Shown here: in pieces, positions 43,607-51,564 of the stretch
Numbering within the stretch: the first letter of the stretch is position 1
Layout: each line of letters opens with the position of its first letter
Origin: Actinoplanes solisilvae
GTDB taxonomy: Bacteria; Actinomycetota; Actinomycetes; Mycobacteriales; Micromonosporaceae
Assembly: GCF_003999975.1 (NCBI RefSeq)
Contig: NZ_RJAC01000004.1
Coordinates: 372,001-436,000 of the forward strand
Length of the DNA stretch: 64,000 nt
Direction of reading: 5' to 3'
The notes under the pieces: model-generated
Database searches by the model: none
Told to the model about the DNA's origin: nothing
What the model saw: the letters and a program-made list of their open reading frames with translations, nothing else
Translations under genes and position numbers: made by a program

Positions 43607-43720
43607 TTATCCGCGGGTCAGGGCGACCGCGATGAACAGGCCGTAGAAGACGATCAGCCCCGCGATCAGCGCGATCGTCGTGCCCGGCCCGATGCTGTGT
43701 TCCCACTCGTCGTCGTCCAC
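43607..43720 (-). CDS. small single-TM protein
   Basis: About 37 residues if it starts at the GTG giving VDDDEWEHSIGPG; a longer frame to 43837 has no better start. An acidic N-terminus is followed by one TM helix (TTIALIAGLIVFYGLFIAVAL) and TRG. No family is recognised. It faces away from the 4-TM gene at 43830. The composition is typical of real small actinobacterial membrane proteins, but the start is uncertain. Confidence 0.4.
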   Translation of the reverse strand: MDDDEWEHSIGPGTTIALIAGLIVFYGLFIAVALTRG

Positions 43721-43829
43721 CGTTGCCCAACGAGGACGGCCCGCGATATCGACGGCCGTTCCCCCGTACGAGACCCGGGTTGCCCGATGTGGACAGCGAC
43801 CGCCACCATGCAGGGCAGGAGGTCGCCGC

Positions 43830-44705
43830 TTGAGCAACGAACTCTTCTACCCCGCCATGTACTACTCGTGGGACCGCGGCAGCGTGTCCGGTCATCGCAG
43901 CTTCCGAACGGCGAACCGCGTACGCCTCCTCGCGCTCTTCGTCGCCGCGGTCGGAGGCGCCGCCTCGTGGCGAACCGGCGAGGTCGACCTGTTCGGCGTG
44001 CTCGGCCTGGTGTCGTTCGCCGTCGCGCTGGCCACCGGGGCCTATCTGCTGACGATCGACCCCGAGAAGCTCTGGTACGAGGCCCGCACCGCGACCGAGT
44101 CGACGAAGACGCTGGCCTGGCGCTACGCCGTCGGCGGCAACCCGTTCCCCGGCACGCTGCCCGCGCGGGAGGCCGACGAACGACTGGTCGCGCGGCTCAC
44201 CGCGGTGGCCGCCTCGCTCGATACGGTGGCCGAGCCCGGCCGCGACGACACGAACGAGCTGATCACCGAGCCGATGCGCAAGCTGCGGGCTGCGCCGTTC
44301 GACGAGCGGAAGGCGGCCTACCTGCGCGACCGCGTCGTCGCGCAGGAGGGGTGGTACCGCGACACGGCCCGCGCCGACGCCCGCCGGTTCCGCACGCTGA
44401 CCTCGGTGGCGATCGCGCTCGAGTTCGCCGGGCTGACCGGGGCCGGGCTGAAGGCGTTCGGCGTTCTCGACGTCGACCTGCTGGGCGTGTTCGGCGCGGC
44501 CGCGGCCGGTCTCGCGGCGTGGATCCAGGCCCAGCGGTACGCCGAGACGACGCGCTCCTACACGACGACCTACCGGGAGCTGGGCCTGGTCAAGGCCCAC
44601 CTCGCTGCCGTCGCCGAGGACCGGTGGCCGGGCTTCGTCGAGGACGCCGAGGCGACGGTCACCCGCGAGCACTCCCTGTGGCGTGCCACGAAGGGGCTGG
44701 CATAG
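43830..44705 (+). CDS. DUF4231/SLATT-like four-TM protein (predicted pore-type effector family)
   Basis: About 291 residues. The TTG at 43830 is chosen because AGGAGG lies 7 nt upstream. Two 2-TM modules are visible: ANRVRLLALFVAAVGGAASW with LVSFAVALATGAYLL (residues ~28-75), and SVAIALEFAGLTGAGLKAF with LGVFGAAAAGLAAWI (~195-235), each followed by a long amphipathic helix. This tandem form resembles SLATT_1/SLATT_3 (DUF4231), predicted membrane effectors of SMODS/SLOG conflict systems. No cyclase, SLOG or partner gene is adjacent, so a defence role is unsupported. Confidence 0.65.
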   Translation: MSNELFYPAMYYSWDRGSVSGHRSFRTANRVRLLALFVAAVGGAASWRTGEVDLFGVLGLVSFAVALATGAYLLTIDPEKLWYEARTATESTKTLAWRYAVGGNPFPGTLPAREADERLVARLTAVAASLDTVAEPGRDDTNELITEPMRKLRAAPFDERKAAYLRDRVVAQEGWYRDTARADARRFRTLTSVAIALEFAGLTGAGLKAFGVLDVDLLGVFGAAAAGLAAWIQAQRYAETTRSYTTTYRELGLVKAHLAAVAEDRWPGFVEDAEATVTREHSLWRATKGLA

Positions 44706-44708
44706 GGG

Positions 44709-44755
44709 CTGTTCGGAATGCGGCCTCGTCCGCGGCCCGGCACCATTCCGAACAG
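44709..44755. terminator. bidirectional terminator hairpin
   Basis: CTGTTCGGAATG (44709-44720) pairs perfectly with CATTCCGAACAG (44744-44755) around a 23-nt loop. It fills the 52-bp gap between the convergent DUF4231 and HEAT-protein stops. No U-tract is present. Confidence 0.75.
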
Positions 44756-44757
44756 GC

Positions 44758-45360
44758 CTAGGGGCAGAGGCGGGCGGTCAGCTCTTCCGCGGCGGCCCGC
44801 CAGGCGCTCTCGGCCTCGGCGGTGAGCTTCTCGTGCAGGGCGGGGACGCCGTCGACCCCGCGGCGGTCGCCCGCCCAGCGCAGCAGGGTGTCGGCGGCGT
44901 GGTAGCGGACCAGGTATTCCGGGTCGCTGACCGCCGCCGCGAGCGCCCGCACCAGCCCCACGGTGGGCACGAAACCGGCCAGGGCGATCGCGGCGTCGAG
45001 GCGTACGACCTCTGACCGCGCTCCGGAGAGGACACCGGCGATGGGCGTGGCCCAGCCGGGATCGCGCGTGACGGTATAGAGCGCCTCGGCCACGCGAACG
45101 CGGAACTCGTCCTGGGCACGGATCAGTGCCGTGCGCAGGAAGCTGACGGCGTCCGGCGGCGCGAGACCGGCCGAGGCCAGAGCGGTGAAGGAGCGAGCGG
45201 CGAGCGGGTCACCGGCGGCCAGACCGGCCCGCAGCATGCGCTCGACGGCTTTCGGCCCGACCCGGGCGGCCTCGGTCAGCGCCACGAAGTCGCGTCCCGC
45301 CCCCGGAGAGTCGCCGAAGATCTCCTGCCGCCACCGCTGCCACTCCGCATTCCCGTTCAT
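44758..45360 (-). CDS. small HEAT-repeat-like protein
   Basis: 200 residues, all helical. Repeats such as VRVAEALYTVTRDPG, VVRLDAAIALAGF and YLVRYHAADTLLRWAGD follow the HEAT/PBS-lyase-repeat pattern. There are no membrane or catalytic features. It is probably a protein-binding solenoid. It is divergent from the hemerythrin gene at 45535, and their 174-bp gap contains direct repeats. Confidence 0.65.
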   Translation of the reverse strand: MNGNAEWQRWRQEIFGDSPGAGRDFVALTEAARVGPKAVERMLRAGLAAGDPLAARSFTALASAGLAPPDAVSFLRTALIRAQDEFRVRVAEALYTVTRDPGWATPIAGVLSGARSEVVRLDAAIALAGFVPTVGLVRALAAAVSDPEYLVRYHAADTLLRWAGDRRGVDGVPALHEKLTAEAESAWRAAAEELTARLCP

Positions 45361-45462
45361 CGACGGACATTATTACCAGAGTTAGCTGAGAGTGCCGACT
45401 CGGCCACCCGGCGAGTGGGCCGGCCCACGTGCCCGTCCTCGGGGGTCCTATCTGCACTGAAC

Positions 45463-45494
45463 CGGTCAAGTCACGGTCAAGTCGGTTCCGGAAC
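45463..45494. promoter_or_regulatory. SARP-like heptamer direct repeats plus palindrome
   Basis: CGGTCAAGTC occurs at 45463-45472 and again at 45474-45483, an 11-bp period (heptamer GGTCAAG with 4-bp spacing). It is followed at once by the palindrome GTTCCGGAAC (45485-45494). Direct heptamers with 11-bp period are how SARP/AfsR-type regulators bind. Such a regulator is encoded 0.75 kb downstream. The site lies in the hemerythrin/HEAT divergent promoter. Confidence 0.45.
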
Positions 45495-45534
45495 ACTGGC
45501 GCCCTTCCGTTACCCGACGATCTAGGAGCCTGCC

Positions 45535-46155
45535 GTGCCCGACCCGACCGAGCTGGTGGTGATACACCGGGTGTTCCGGCGCGAGGCGTCGTTCCTGCTC
45601 CGCTTCGTCCTGGCGGCCCGCCCCGGCGACACCCGGCGGGCCGCCCAGGTGGCCGCGGCGATCCGCGACTACACCGACGCCCTGCTGCAGCACTGCCGGC
45701 TCGAGGACGACCTGGTCCGGCCCCTGCTGCACGCCCGCGCCCGCCTCTACGACGAGCAGGTGAACCGCATGCACGAACAGCACGCCCGGCTCGAGAAGGG
45801 CCTGCTCACGATCGGCGACCTGCTGCCGCACTGGGAGCTGACGGCGACCGACGAGACGCAGGACGAGCTGGGCGAACACCTCGCCGAGCACCGTCTGCTG
45901 CTGGTCGAGCACCTCGACGACGAGGAGGAGATGATCCTGCCGCTGATCGCCGAGTACCTGACCCCGGCCGAGTTCTCGCAGGTCGCGCGGGACCAGGCCA
46001 CGCCCGCGCTCGGCGCTCTGCTGGAGGAGGCCAGCATGGCCGAGCGCAAGACCCTGCTGTCCCGGCTACCGTTCGCCGACCGGGCACTGTGGTGGGTGTC
46101 CGGGCGTCACCGCTACGCCCGCAGGGTCGCCGAGCTGCGCGAACCACGGGACTGA
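45535..46155 (+). CDS. hemerythrin (HHE) domain protein
   Basis: 206 residues from a GTG. The four-helix HHE ligands are visible in order: H in VVIHRVFRRE, HCRLEDDLVRPLL, HEQHARLEKGLL, and EHRLLLVEHLDDEEEMILPLI. These can hold a non-haem diiron centre that binds O2 or NO. The C-terminal ~50 residues are helical with LSRLPFADRALWW. Related actinobacterial proteins are stress- or respiration-linked. The AfsR-like gene follows on the same strand after 88 bp. Confidence 0.85.
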   Translation: MPDPTELVVIHRVFRREASFLLRFVLAARPGDTRRAAQVAAAIRDYTDALLQHCRLEDDLVRPLLHARARLYDEQVNRMHEQHARLEKGLLTIGDLLPHWELTATDETQDELGEHLAEHRLLLVEHLDDEEEMILPLIAEYLTPAEFSQVARDQATPALGALLEEASMAERKTLLSRLPFADRALWWVSGRHRYARRVAELREPRD

Positions 46156-46243
46156 GGTGTCCGGAACCCGACCGCCCGAGGTGGCGCCCGGCACATAGGA
46201 TCGCGTGTCTCGACTGATCGACGACACGCTGGGGGAACCGACG

Positions 46244-48724
46244 ATGACCGAGGTGGGAGTCCTCGGTCCGGTCGAGATCCGCCGGGGCGGTGTGCCGGTC
46301 GCCGTGCGCGGCAACCAGCCCCTGGCCGTGCTCGCGATGCTGGCCGTCGCCCGGGGCCGCCCGGTCGCCGCCGACCGGCTCGCCGACGACCTGTGGGGCG
46401 CGGCCGCGCCGCCGGGCGCCCACGCCGTGCTGCAGGCGCACATCTCCCGGCTGCGGCGCGCGCTGGAACCCGAGCGACCTCCCCGCGGCGCCGCGTCGTT
46501 GCTGGTCAGCGAGGGGGCGGGCTACGCGCTGCGGCTTCCGGCGGGGGCGCTCGACGCCGAGCGGTTCGAGACCGCCGTACGGGCCTCGGCCGGTCTCACC
46601 CCCGCCGATGAACTCGCCCGCCTCGAGGCCGCACTCGCGATCTGGCGGGGCCGGCCCTACGAGCAGTTCGCCGACGCCGAGTGGGCCGCGGCCGAGACCG
46701 CCCGCCTGACCGAGCTGCGCCACATCGCACGCGAACGGGCCGTCACCTCGCTGCTGCGCCTCGGCCGGCCCGGCGACGCCGCCCTGGCCGCGCGCGAGCT
46801 CACCGGCGAGGAACCGCTGCGCGGCGAGCCGTGGCGGCTGCACGCTCTCGCGTTGTGGGCGGGCAACCGGTCGGCCGACGCCCTCGCCGTGCTCGCCGCG
46901 CACCGCCGCCTGGTCGCGGCCGAGCTGGGTCTTGACCCCGAACCGGCGATGGTGGCGCTGGAACAGGCCATCCTCGGGCAGCGGGCCGACGTGCTCGAAA
47001 CCGCCCTGCGGCCGTCCGACGCGGTCCGCCCGGCCCAGCTCCCCCGCTCCCCCGAGGCGTTCTCGGGCCGCGACGACGAGCTTCGCCGACTCGACAAGCA
47101 CAGCCTGGTCGTCATCAGCGGAACGGGCGGGCTCGGCAAGACCACCCTGGCCGTTCGGTGGGCGCACGAGGCCGCTGCCCGTTACCCCGACGGGCAGCTC
47201 TACGGTGACCTGCGCGGCTACTGCCCGATGGAGCCGCCCGCCGAACCCGGCGACATCCTCGGTGGGTTCCTCGGCGCGCTCGGCCAGCGGGTGCCGCCCA
47301 GCACCGAGGAACGGTCGGCGCTGTTGCGCAGCGTCCTCGCCGGACGGCGCATGCTGATCGTGCTCGACAACGCCCGCGACGCCGACCAGGTGCGACCCCT
47401 GCTGCCCGGCGCGCCCGGCTGCGCGGTCGTGGTCACCAGTCGCAGCCGGCTCGGCGATCTCGTCGTCGCCGACGGGGCGTACGCGATGCATCTCTCCGCC
47501 TTCAGCGACGACGAGGCGGTCGCCTACCTGCGCCGACGTCTCGGCCCGGCCGCCGACGCCGACATCGAGGCGCGGGACGCGATCGTGGCCCGCTGCGGTG
47601 GGCTGCCGCTGGCCCTGGCGCTGATCTGCGCGCGGGCCGCGTCGTCGCCGGCGCCGCTGCGCGAGATCGAGGCGGGGGTCGAGGGGCTCGACGCGTTCGC
47701 GGTCACCGGTGTCCGCCACGACCTGCGCGCCGTCTTCTCGTGGTCGTACCGGGGTCTCGCCGCGCCCGCCGCCCGCCTGTTCCGGCTGCTCCCGCTGCAC
47801 CCCGGCGCCGAGGTGAGCGTCGAGGCGGCGGCCGCGCTGGCCGGGGTCGATCCCGCGGTGGCCCGGGTGCTGCTGCGCCGGCTGGTCGACGCGCACCTGA
47901 TCGCCGAGCCGCGGCCCGGCCGGTTCACGCTGCACGACCTGCTGCGGGCGTACGCCCGGGAGATCGCCCCGCCCGAGTCCGGCGCGCTGCGCCGCCTGCT
48001 CGAGTTCTACCTGCACTCGGCCCGCAGCGCCGCGCTGCTGCACTCGCCGTACCGCCACCCCGTGATGGTCGGGCCCGGACCGGCCGGCCTCTCGTTCGCC
48101 GGCCCGGCCGCGGGCACCGCCTGGCTCGACGACGAGTACGAGAACCTCGGCGCGCTGCTGGAGCTGTGCCGCACGCCGCAGTGGTCGTCGTACCTGCCGC
48201 CGTTCGTGTGGGTGCTGACCCCCTACCAGCAGGACCTGCGTTTCCACCTGGCCGACTCGCTGACCCTGTGCCGCGACGCCCTCGCGGTCGCGTCCGACCG
48301 ATGGTGGGTCGGCTACCTGCACTACGTGCTCGGCCGCGGCCTGCTGCGACTCGACCGGCCCGCCGAGGCACGGGCCGAGCTGGCCAAGGCGATCGCGGTC
48401 GGCCGGGCGAGCGGCGACCCGGTGGCGCTCGCCAACGCCCTGCTCGGTGTGGCCGAGTCCATCGTGGGCACGCATTCCTCGCCGACCCGCGAGCAGGCGG
48501 CCGAGGCCTACCCGTTCGCGGCCGAGGCCCGTGAGCTCTACGTGCGGCTCGGCAACGACCAGGGCCGGGCCGAGGTGGCCGGCGCGCTGCACCCGCTCGC
48601 GTGGCACCACGCCTGGCAGCCGGACGGCCGGGCCGAGGCGCTGCGCCTGTTCGAGGCGACCCGCCACCCCGACCTGCCCCGCCTGACCATGGCCCTCGAC
48701 CTGCCCGAAAGTGAGGCCCCATGA
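46244..48724 (+). CDS. AfsR/SARP-type regulator: OmpR-like DNA-binding, BTAD and NB-ARC ATPase domains
   Basis: About 826 residues; the ATG at 46244 has GGGGGAA 6 nt upstream, and a TAGGAT -10-like box lies ~45 bp before it. Residues ~1-95 are a winged helix (VGVLGPVEIRRGGVPVAVRG). Residues ~100-245 are the BTAD helical domain (LDAERFETAV to LGLDPEPAMVALE). Residues ~270-560 are NB-ARC with P-loop SGTGGLGKTT, MLIVLDNARD and CGGLPLALALI. The rest is TPR-like and helical. The class activates secondary metabolism or stress genes by binding direct heptamer repeats. The 3' end overlaps the next small membrane gene (ATGA). Confidence 0.88.
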   Translation: MTEVGVLGPVEIRRGGVPVAVRGNQPLAVLAMLAVARGRPVAADRLADDLWGAAAPPGAHAVLQAHISRLRRALEPERPPRGAASLLVSEGAGYALRLPAGALDAERFETAVRASAGLTPADELARLEAALAIWRGRPYEQFADAEWAAAETARLTELRHIARERAVTSLLRLGRPGDAALAARELTGEEPLRGEPWRLHALALWAGNRSADALAVLAAHRRLVAAELGLDPEPAMVALEQAILGQRADVLETALRPSDAVRPAQLPRSPEAFSGRDDELRRLDKHSLVVISGTGGLGKTTLAVRWAHEAAARYPDGQLYGDLRGYCPMEPPAEPGDILGGFLGALGQRVPPSTEERSALLRSVLAGRRMLIVLDNARDADQVRPLLPGAPGCAVVVTSRSRLGDLVVADGAYAMHLSAFSDDEAVAYLRRRLGPAADADIEARDAIVARCGGLPLALALICARAASSPAPLREIEAGVEGLDAFAVTGVRHDLRAVFSWSYRGLAAPAARLFRLLPLHPGAEVSVEAAAALAGVDPAVARVLLRRLVDAHLIAEPRPGRFTLHDLLRAYAREIAPPESGALRRLLEFYLHSARSAALLHSPYRHPVMVGPGPAGLSFAGPAAGTAWLDDEYENLGALLELCRTPQWSSYLPPFVWVLTPYQQDLRFHLADSLTLCRDALAVASDRWWVGYLHYVLGRGLLRLDRPAEARAELAKAIAVGRASGDPVALANALLGVAESIVGTHSSPTREQAAEAYPFAAEARELYVRLGNDQGRAEVAGALHPLAWHHAWQPDGRAEALRLFEATRHPDLPRLTMALDLPESEAP

Positions 48725-49077
48725 CCACGAGGCTGCTGATCAGTCTCGCCTGGATCGTTCTCATGTCCCCCGGCGCGGCGATGCTGGGCGCGGCCGTCAT
48801 CATCGGAGCCGGCATCGCCCCCGCCCCGCGCGGCCGCCTGTGGGACGGCCCGGTGACGGCTCTGTCCCGGCCCGTCCTCGGGCTCTACTTCTTCATGCTG
48901 GGCTTGGCCTTCGTCGCCGTGGTGACCCTGACCAAACACCTGCACGACAGCCCGTCCTACCTGGCCGTCGTCGCGGCTCCCGCCGCCGTCACCGCAGTCC
49001 TGATCGTCGGCTGGATCGTGATGGCCCGCCGCGTCAGCCGGCGAGATCCCGCCGGACCCGCTCCGCGAAAGGCTTGA
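48721..49077 (+). CDS. small three-TM membrane protein
   Basis: 118 residues with TM helices at about 5-30, 52-72 and 80-100. It starts in the ATGA overlap with the AfsR-like regulator, so it is almost certainly co-translated with it. No family is recognised. Its last 44 bp overlap the convergent M48 protease gene. It could anchor or report to the regulator, but that is only inference from coupling. Confidence 0.65.
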   Translation: MTTRLLISLAWIVLMSPGAAMLGAAVIIGAGIAPAPRGRLWDGPVTALSRPVLGLYFFMLGLAFVAVVTLTKHLHDSPSYLAVVAAPAAVTAVLIVGWIVMARRVSRRDPAGPAPRKA

Positions 49078-50260
49078 GCTCGGCGTCGATGCGGGCCGCC
49101 TCGGTCTCGGTGAGGGTCACCGCGGCGGCCACGCGCGGGCGGCGTTCGAGCATCTCGGCCCGCAGGCCGCCCGGCGGGTGGGAGGCGAACAGGGACACGT
49201 CGGCGTGGCGGCTGAGGCGGCGCAGCAGGGGGATGTTCGGCGCCTGGTTGGCGCGGGCGAGGCGGGCGGCGGCGAGCCACGCGTCCGGCCCGTGGCCGGC
49301 GCGGGCCTCGCGGCGGATGACGGTGTCGAGTGCGTCGCGGATCAGCAGGTGGTCCTCGAGGCGTACGGCAGCGTCGGTTCCGCCCGCTCGGGCGCCCAGC
49401 TCGTCGGCGAGGTACTCGGCGCGCTGGGAGTCACGCTGGCTCGTCCACACCAGCAGCAGGTGCAGCAGGGACGTCGTACGGGAAAGGATCCACCCCAGGC
49501 CCCGGGTGAGCAGGCCGATGAAGCCGCCCGCGTCGGCCGAGCCGTCCACGTCGAGCGCGTCGGCGACCCGGCCGAGCGTCGTCTCCGCGACCTGGGTCAA
49601 CGGTCCGCGGCGGATGTCGCCGTTGACGAAGTGGCCCAGTTCGTGGCCGAGCAGCGCCACCCGCTCCTGCGGCTCGAGCGTGGCCCACAGCGGCAGGCCG
49701 AGGCCGAGCACTCGCTGCCGGCGCAGGCCGACCGCGTTGGTGAAGGCGTTCAGGTCGTACTCGACGGTGATGATCTGCGGCGTGGGAGCCCCGACCGCCT
49801 CGGCCACGCGGCGCACCAGGCCGAACAGCGCGGGCGCGGCGGCCTCGTCGAGCGGTCGCCGCTCGCCGAGCGAACCGAGCCGGGGCCGCAGCAGGAAGGC
49901 GAGGCCGAGCAGGACGATCCCGCCGACGGTGGCCAGGCTGAAGAAGTCGAAGAAGATCAGCCACAGTCCGAGTACGGCCAGAGCCAGCACCCCGCCCAGC
50001 AGGAGCACCGCCGCGGCGAGCGTCACGAACCGGGCCGCCGTCATTTTGCGCGGCACGAGCGGCCCGCCGGCGAGGGCCTCGAACTGTCCGACGGTCAGCC
50101 GGTAGGCCACCCGGTGCAGCCGGCGGTCGAGCCACCGCCAGCCGAACACGACGGGCACGGCGCGGTCGAGGTTCCAGTCGCAGGAGGGGCACCACGGCCG
50201 CGGGAAACCCGTGGTCACCGTCGGTTCCGCGCAGCGCGGGCAGGCTGTGGTGGTGGTCAC
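49034..50260 (-). CDS. M48-family membrane zinc metalloprotease with N-terminal zinc ribbon
   Basis: 408 residues. The N-terminus has CPRC and CPSC (two Cys pairs), a small zinc ribbon. Two TM helices (~residues 75-125) follow. The M48 catalytic motif is GHELGHFVNGD (HExxH), and the third ligand Glu is in SQRAEYLADELGAR, with another TM pair between. HtpX/Ste24-like enzymes degrade damaged membrane proteins, with the active site on the cytoplasmic side. Its 3' end overlaps the small membrane gene by 44 bp on the opposite strand, which allows antisense interference. Confidence 0.85.
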   Translation of the reverse strand: MTTTTACPRCAEPTVTTGFPRPWCPSCDWNLDRAVPVVFGWRWLDRRLHRVAYRLTVGQFEALAGGPLVPRKMTAARFVTLAAAVLLLGGVLALAVLGLWLIFFDFFSLATVGGIVLLGLAFLLRPRLGSLGERRPLDEAAAPALFGLVRRVAEAVGAPTPQIITVEYDLNAFTNAVGLRRQRVLGLGLPLWATLEPQERVALLGHELGHFVNGDIRRGPLTQVAETTLGRVADALDVDGSADAGGFIGLLTRGLGWILSRTTSLLHLLLVWTSQRDSQRAEYLADELGARAGGTDAAVRLEDHLLIRDALDTVIRREARAGHGPDAWLAAARLARANQAPNIPLLRRLSRHADVSLFASHPPGGLRAEMLERRPRVAAAVTLTETEAARIDAELKPFAERVRRDLAG

Positions 50261-50397
50261 GGGGGATGATCTTGTACGGCCCGAGTACCGGGCGCAACCC
50301 CGTATCGATCCTATCTGTACACCGGGATCGGCCTGGTGCTGCTGCGGCTGACCGTTTTTCGGTCGCGCGACGAAGGACCGTCGGGGATCATGCCCAC

Positions 50398-51174
50398 GTG
50401 AGCAGTCGACTGAGGGCCATCGCCCGCGAGACCGTGGAGATCGCGTCGCGGGGCGGGTACGGGGCCGTGGACATCGCGGACGACGTGTCGCGGGCCGTGC
50501 GCGGCACCCGTCTCTACCGGCCGGACGAAGCAGTGGCAGCCCCGCCGGTCGCGCCGGTCGCGGCCGCGCTCGAGGTGACCGGTGAGTCGACCCTGGCCGC
50601 CGCGCGGCGGCTCGGCGGGGACGTGGCGTGCCTGGTGTTCGCGTCGGCCCGCAACCCCGGCGGCGGTTTTCTCAACGGCGCGCAGGCCCAGGAGGAGAGT
50701 GTCGCCCGCAGCTCGGCGCTCTACCCGTGCCTGCGGGCGGCCGGCGAGTTCTACGCCTACCACCGCGCGCACGAATCACTGGCCTACAGCGACCGCGTGA
50801 TCTATTCGCCCTCGGTGCCGGTGATTCGCGACGACAAGGGCGCGCTGCTCGACTCGCCGTACCCGGTCTCGTTCCTGACCGCCGCCGCCCCGAACCGGTC
50901 GGCGATCGCCCGCAACCAGCCATCATCGCTTCCTGAGGTGCCGGGCGTGCTCGCTCGCCGTGCTTCCCGGATCCTCGCGATCGCCGCCGCGCACGGTCAC
51001 CGCCGCCTCGTGCTGGGAGCGTGGGGCTGCGGCGTGTTCGGCAACGACCCGATCGTGGTCGCCGACGCGTTCGCCGCGGCCCTGCGGGCCAACCCGTGGT
51101 TCGACCAGGTCGTCTTCGCGATCCTCGACCGCACGCCCGACTCTCCGACGCGAGCGGCGTTCCACCGGCTCTGA
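50398..51174 (+). CDS. TIGR02452-family microbial-type PARG-like protein
   Basis: About 258 residues from the GTG at 50398. The macrodomain-like poly(ADP-ribose) glycohydrolase signature is present: NPGGGFLNGAQAQEESVAR (GGG-x(6-8)-QEE), with the catalytic Glu pair. SRLRAIARETVEIA at the N-terminus and LGAWGCGVFGNDP near the end complete the TIGR02452 pattern. Bacterial members can remove ADP-ribose chains or act on ADP-ribosylated targets. There is no signal peptide, and no ADP-ribosyltransferase gene is nearby. Confidence 0.83.
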   Translation: MSSRLRAIARETVEIASRGGYGAVDIADDVSRAVRGTRLYRPDEAVAAPPVAPVAAALEVTGESTLAAARRLGGDVACLVFASARNPGGGFLNGAQAQEESVARSSALYPCLRAAGEFYAYHRAHESLAYSDRVIYSPSVPVIRDDKGALLDSPYPVSFLTAAAPNRSAIARNQPSSLPEVPGVLARRASRILAIAAAHGHRRLVLGAWGCGVFGNDPIVVADAFAAALRANPWFDQVVFAILDRTPDSPTRAAFHRL

Positions 51175-51287
51175 CCGCCGACTCACCCGCGCGGGCGGCG
51201 TTCAACCGGCTCTGAGCTGGGTATTCTCGCGTCCGTGCTGCTGAACCCCCGACGGCCCGGTTGCCGCATCCGGTACGCGTTCTGATC

Positions 51288-51464
51288 GTGCACACCGTCG
51301 AGCTGTTGCCTGATGAAGAGCTGACTGCGGGCGTACGGGATCTGTGGGCTCTGCTTCTCGAGGCGGGGTTGCCGAGTCTGGCCTGGCTGCCACCGGCTAC
51401 CGGTCTGTTCGTTGCGGCGCGTTCCTACGATACGGAGACGCGCACCGTCCGCGATCTTCGGTGA
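51288..51464 (+). pseudogene. 2'-5' RNA ligase family, N-terminal fragment
   Basis: 58 residues from a GTG. VHTVELLPDEELTAGVRDLWALLLEAGLPSLA matches the first strand and helices of 2'-5' RNA ligase/2H-phosphoesterase proteins (~170-190 aa). After that the sequence departs from the family and stops, so both HxT/S motifs are missing or incomplete. It is probably a truncated gene. A longer TTG start at 51261 is possible. Confidence 0.5.
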
Positions 51465-51564
51465 AACGCCTGGTCACGATGGTTCAGCGGGCTGGCAGGA
51501 ACTTCACAGGCGCGTTGCCGATACTGCTGGTGGTCATGCCGTCGAAGCAATGTGAGGTGCACAC

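Noticed and set aside
45806..48667. Long minus-strand frame opposite the AfsR-like regulator
   Set aside because: The regulator has winged-helix, BTAD and P-loop motifs, while the antisense frame lacks any domain.
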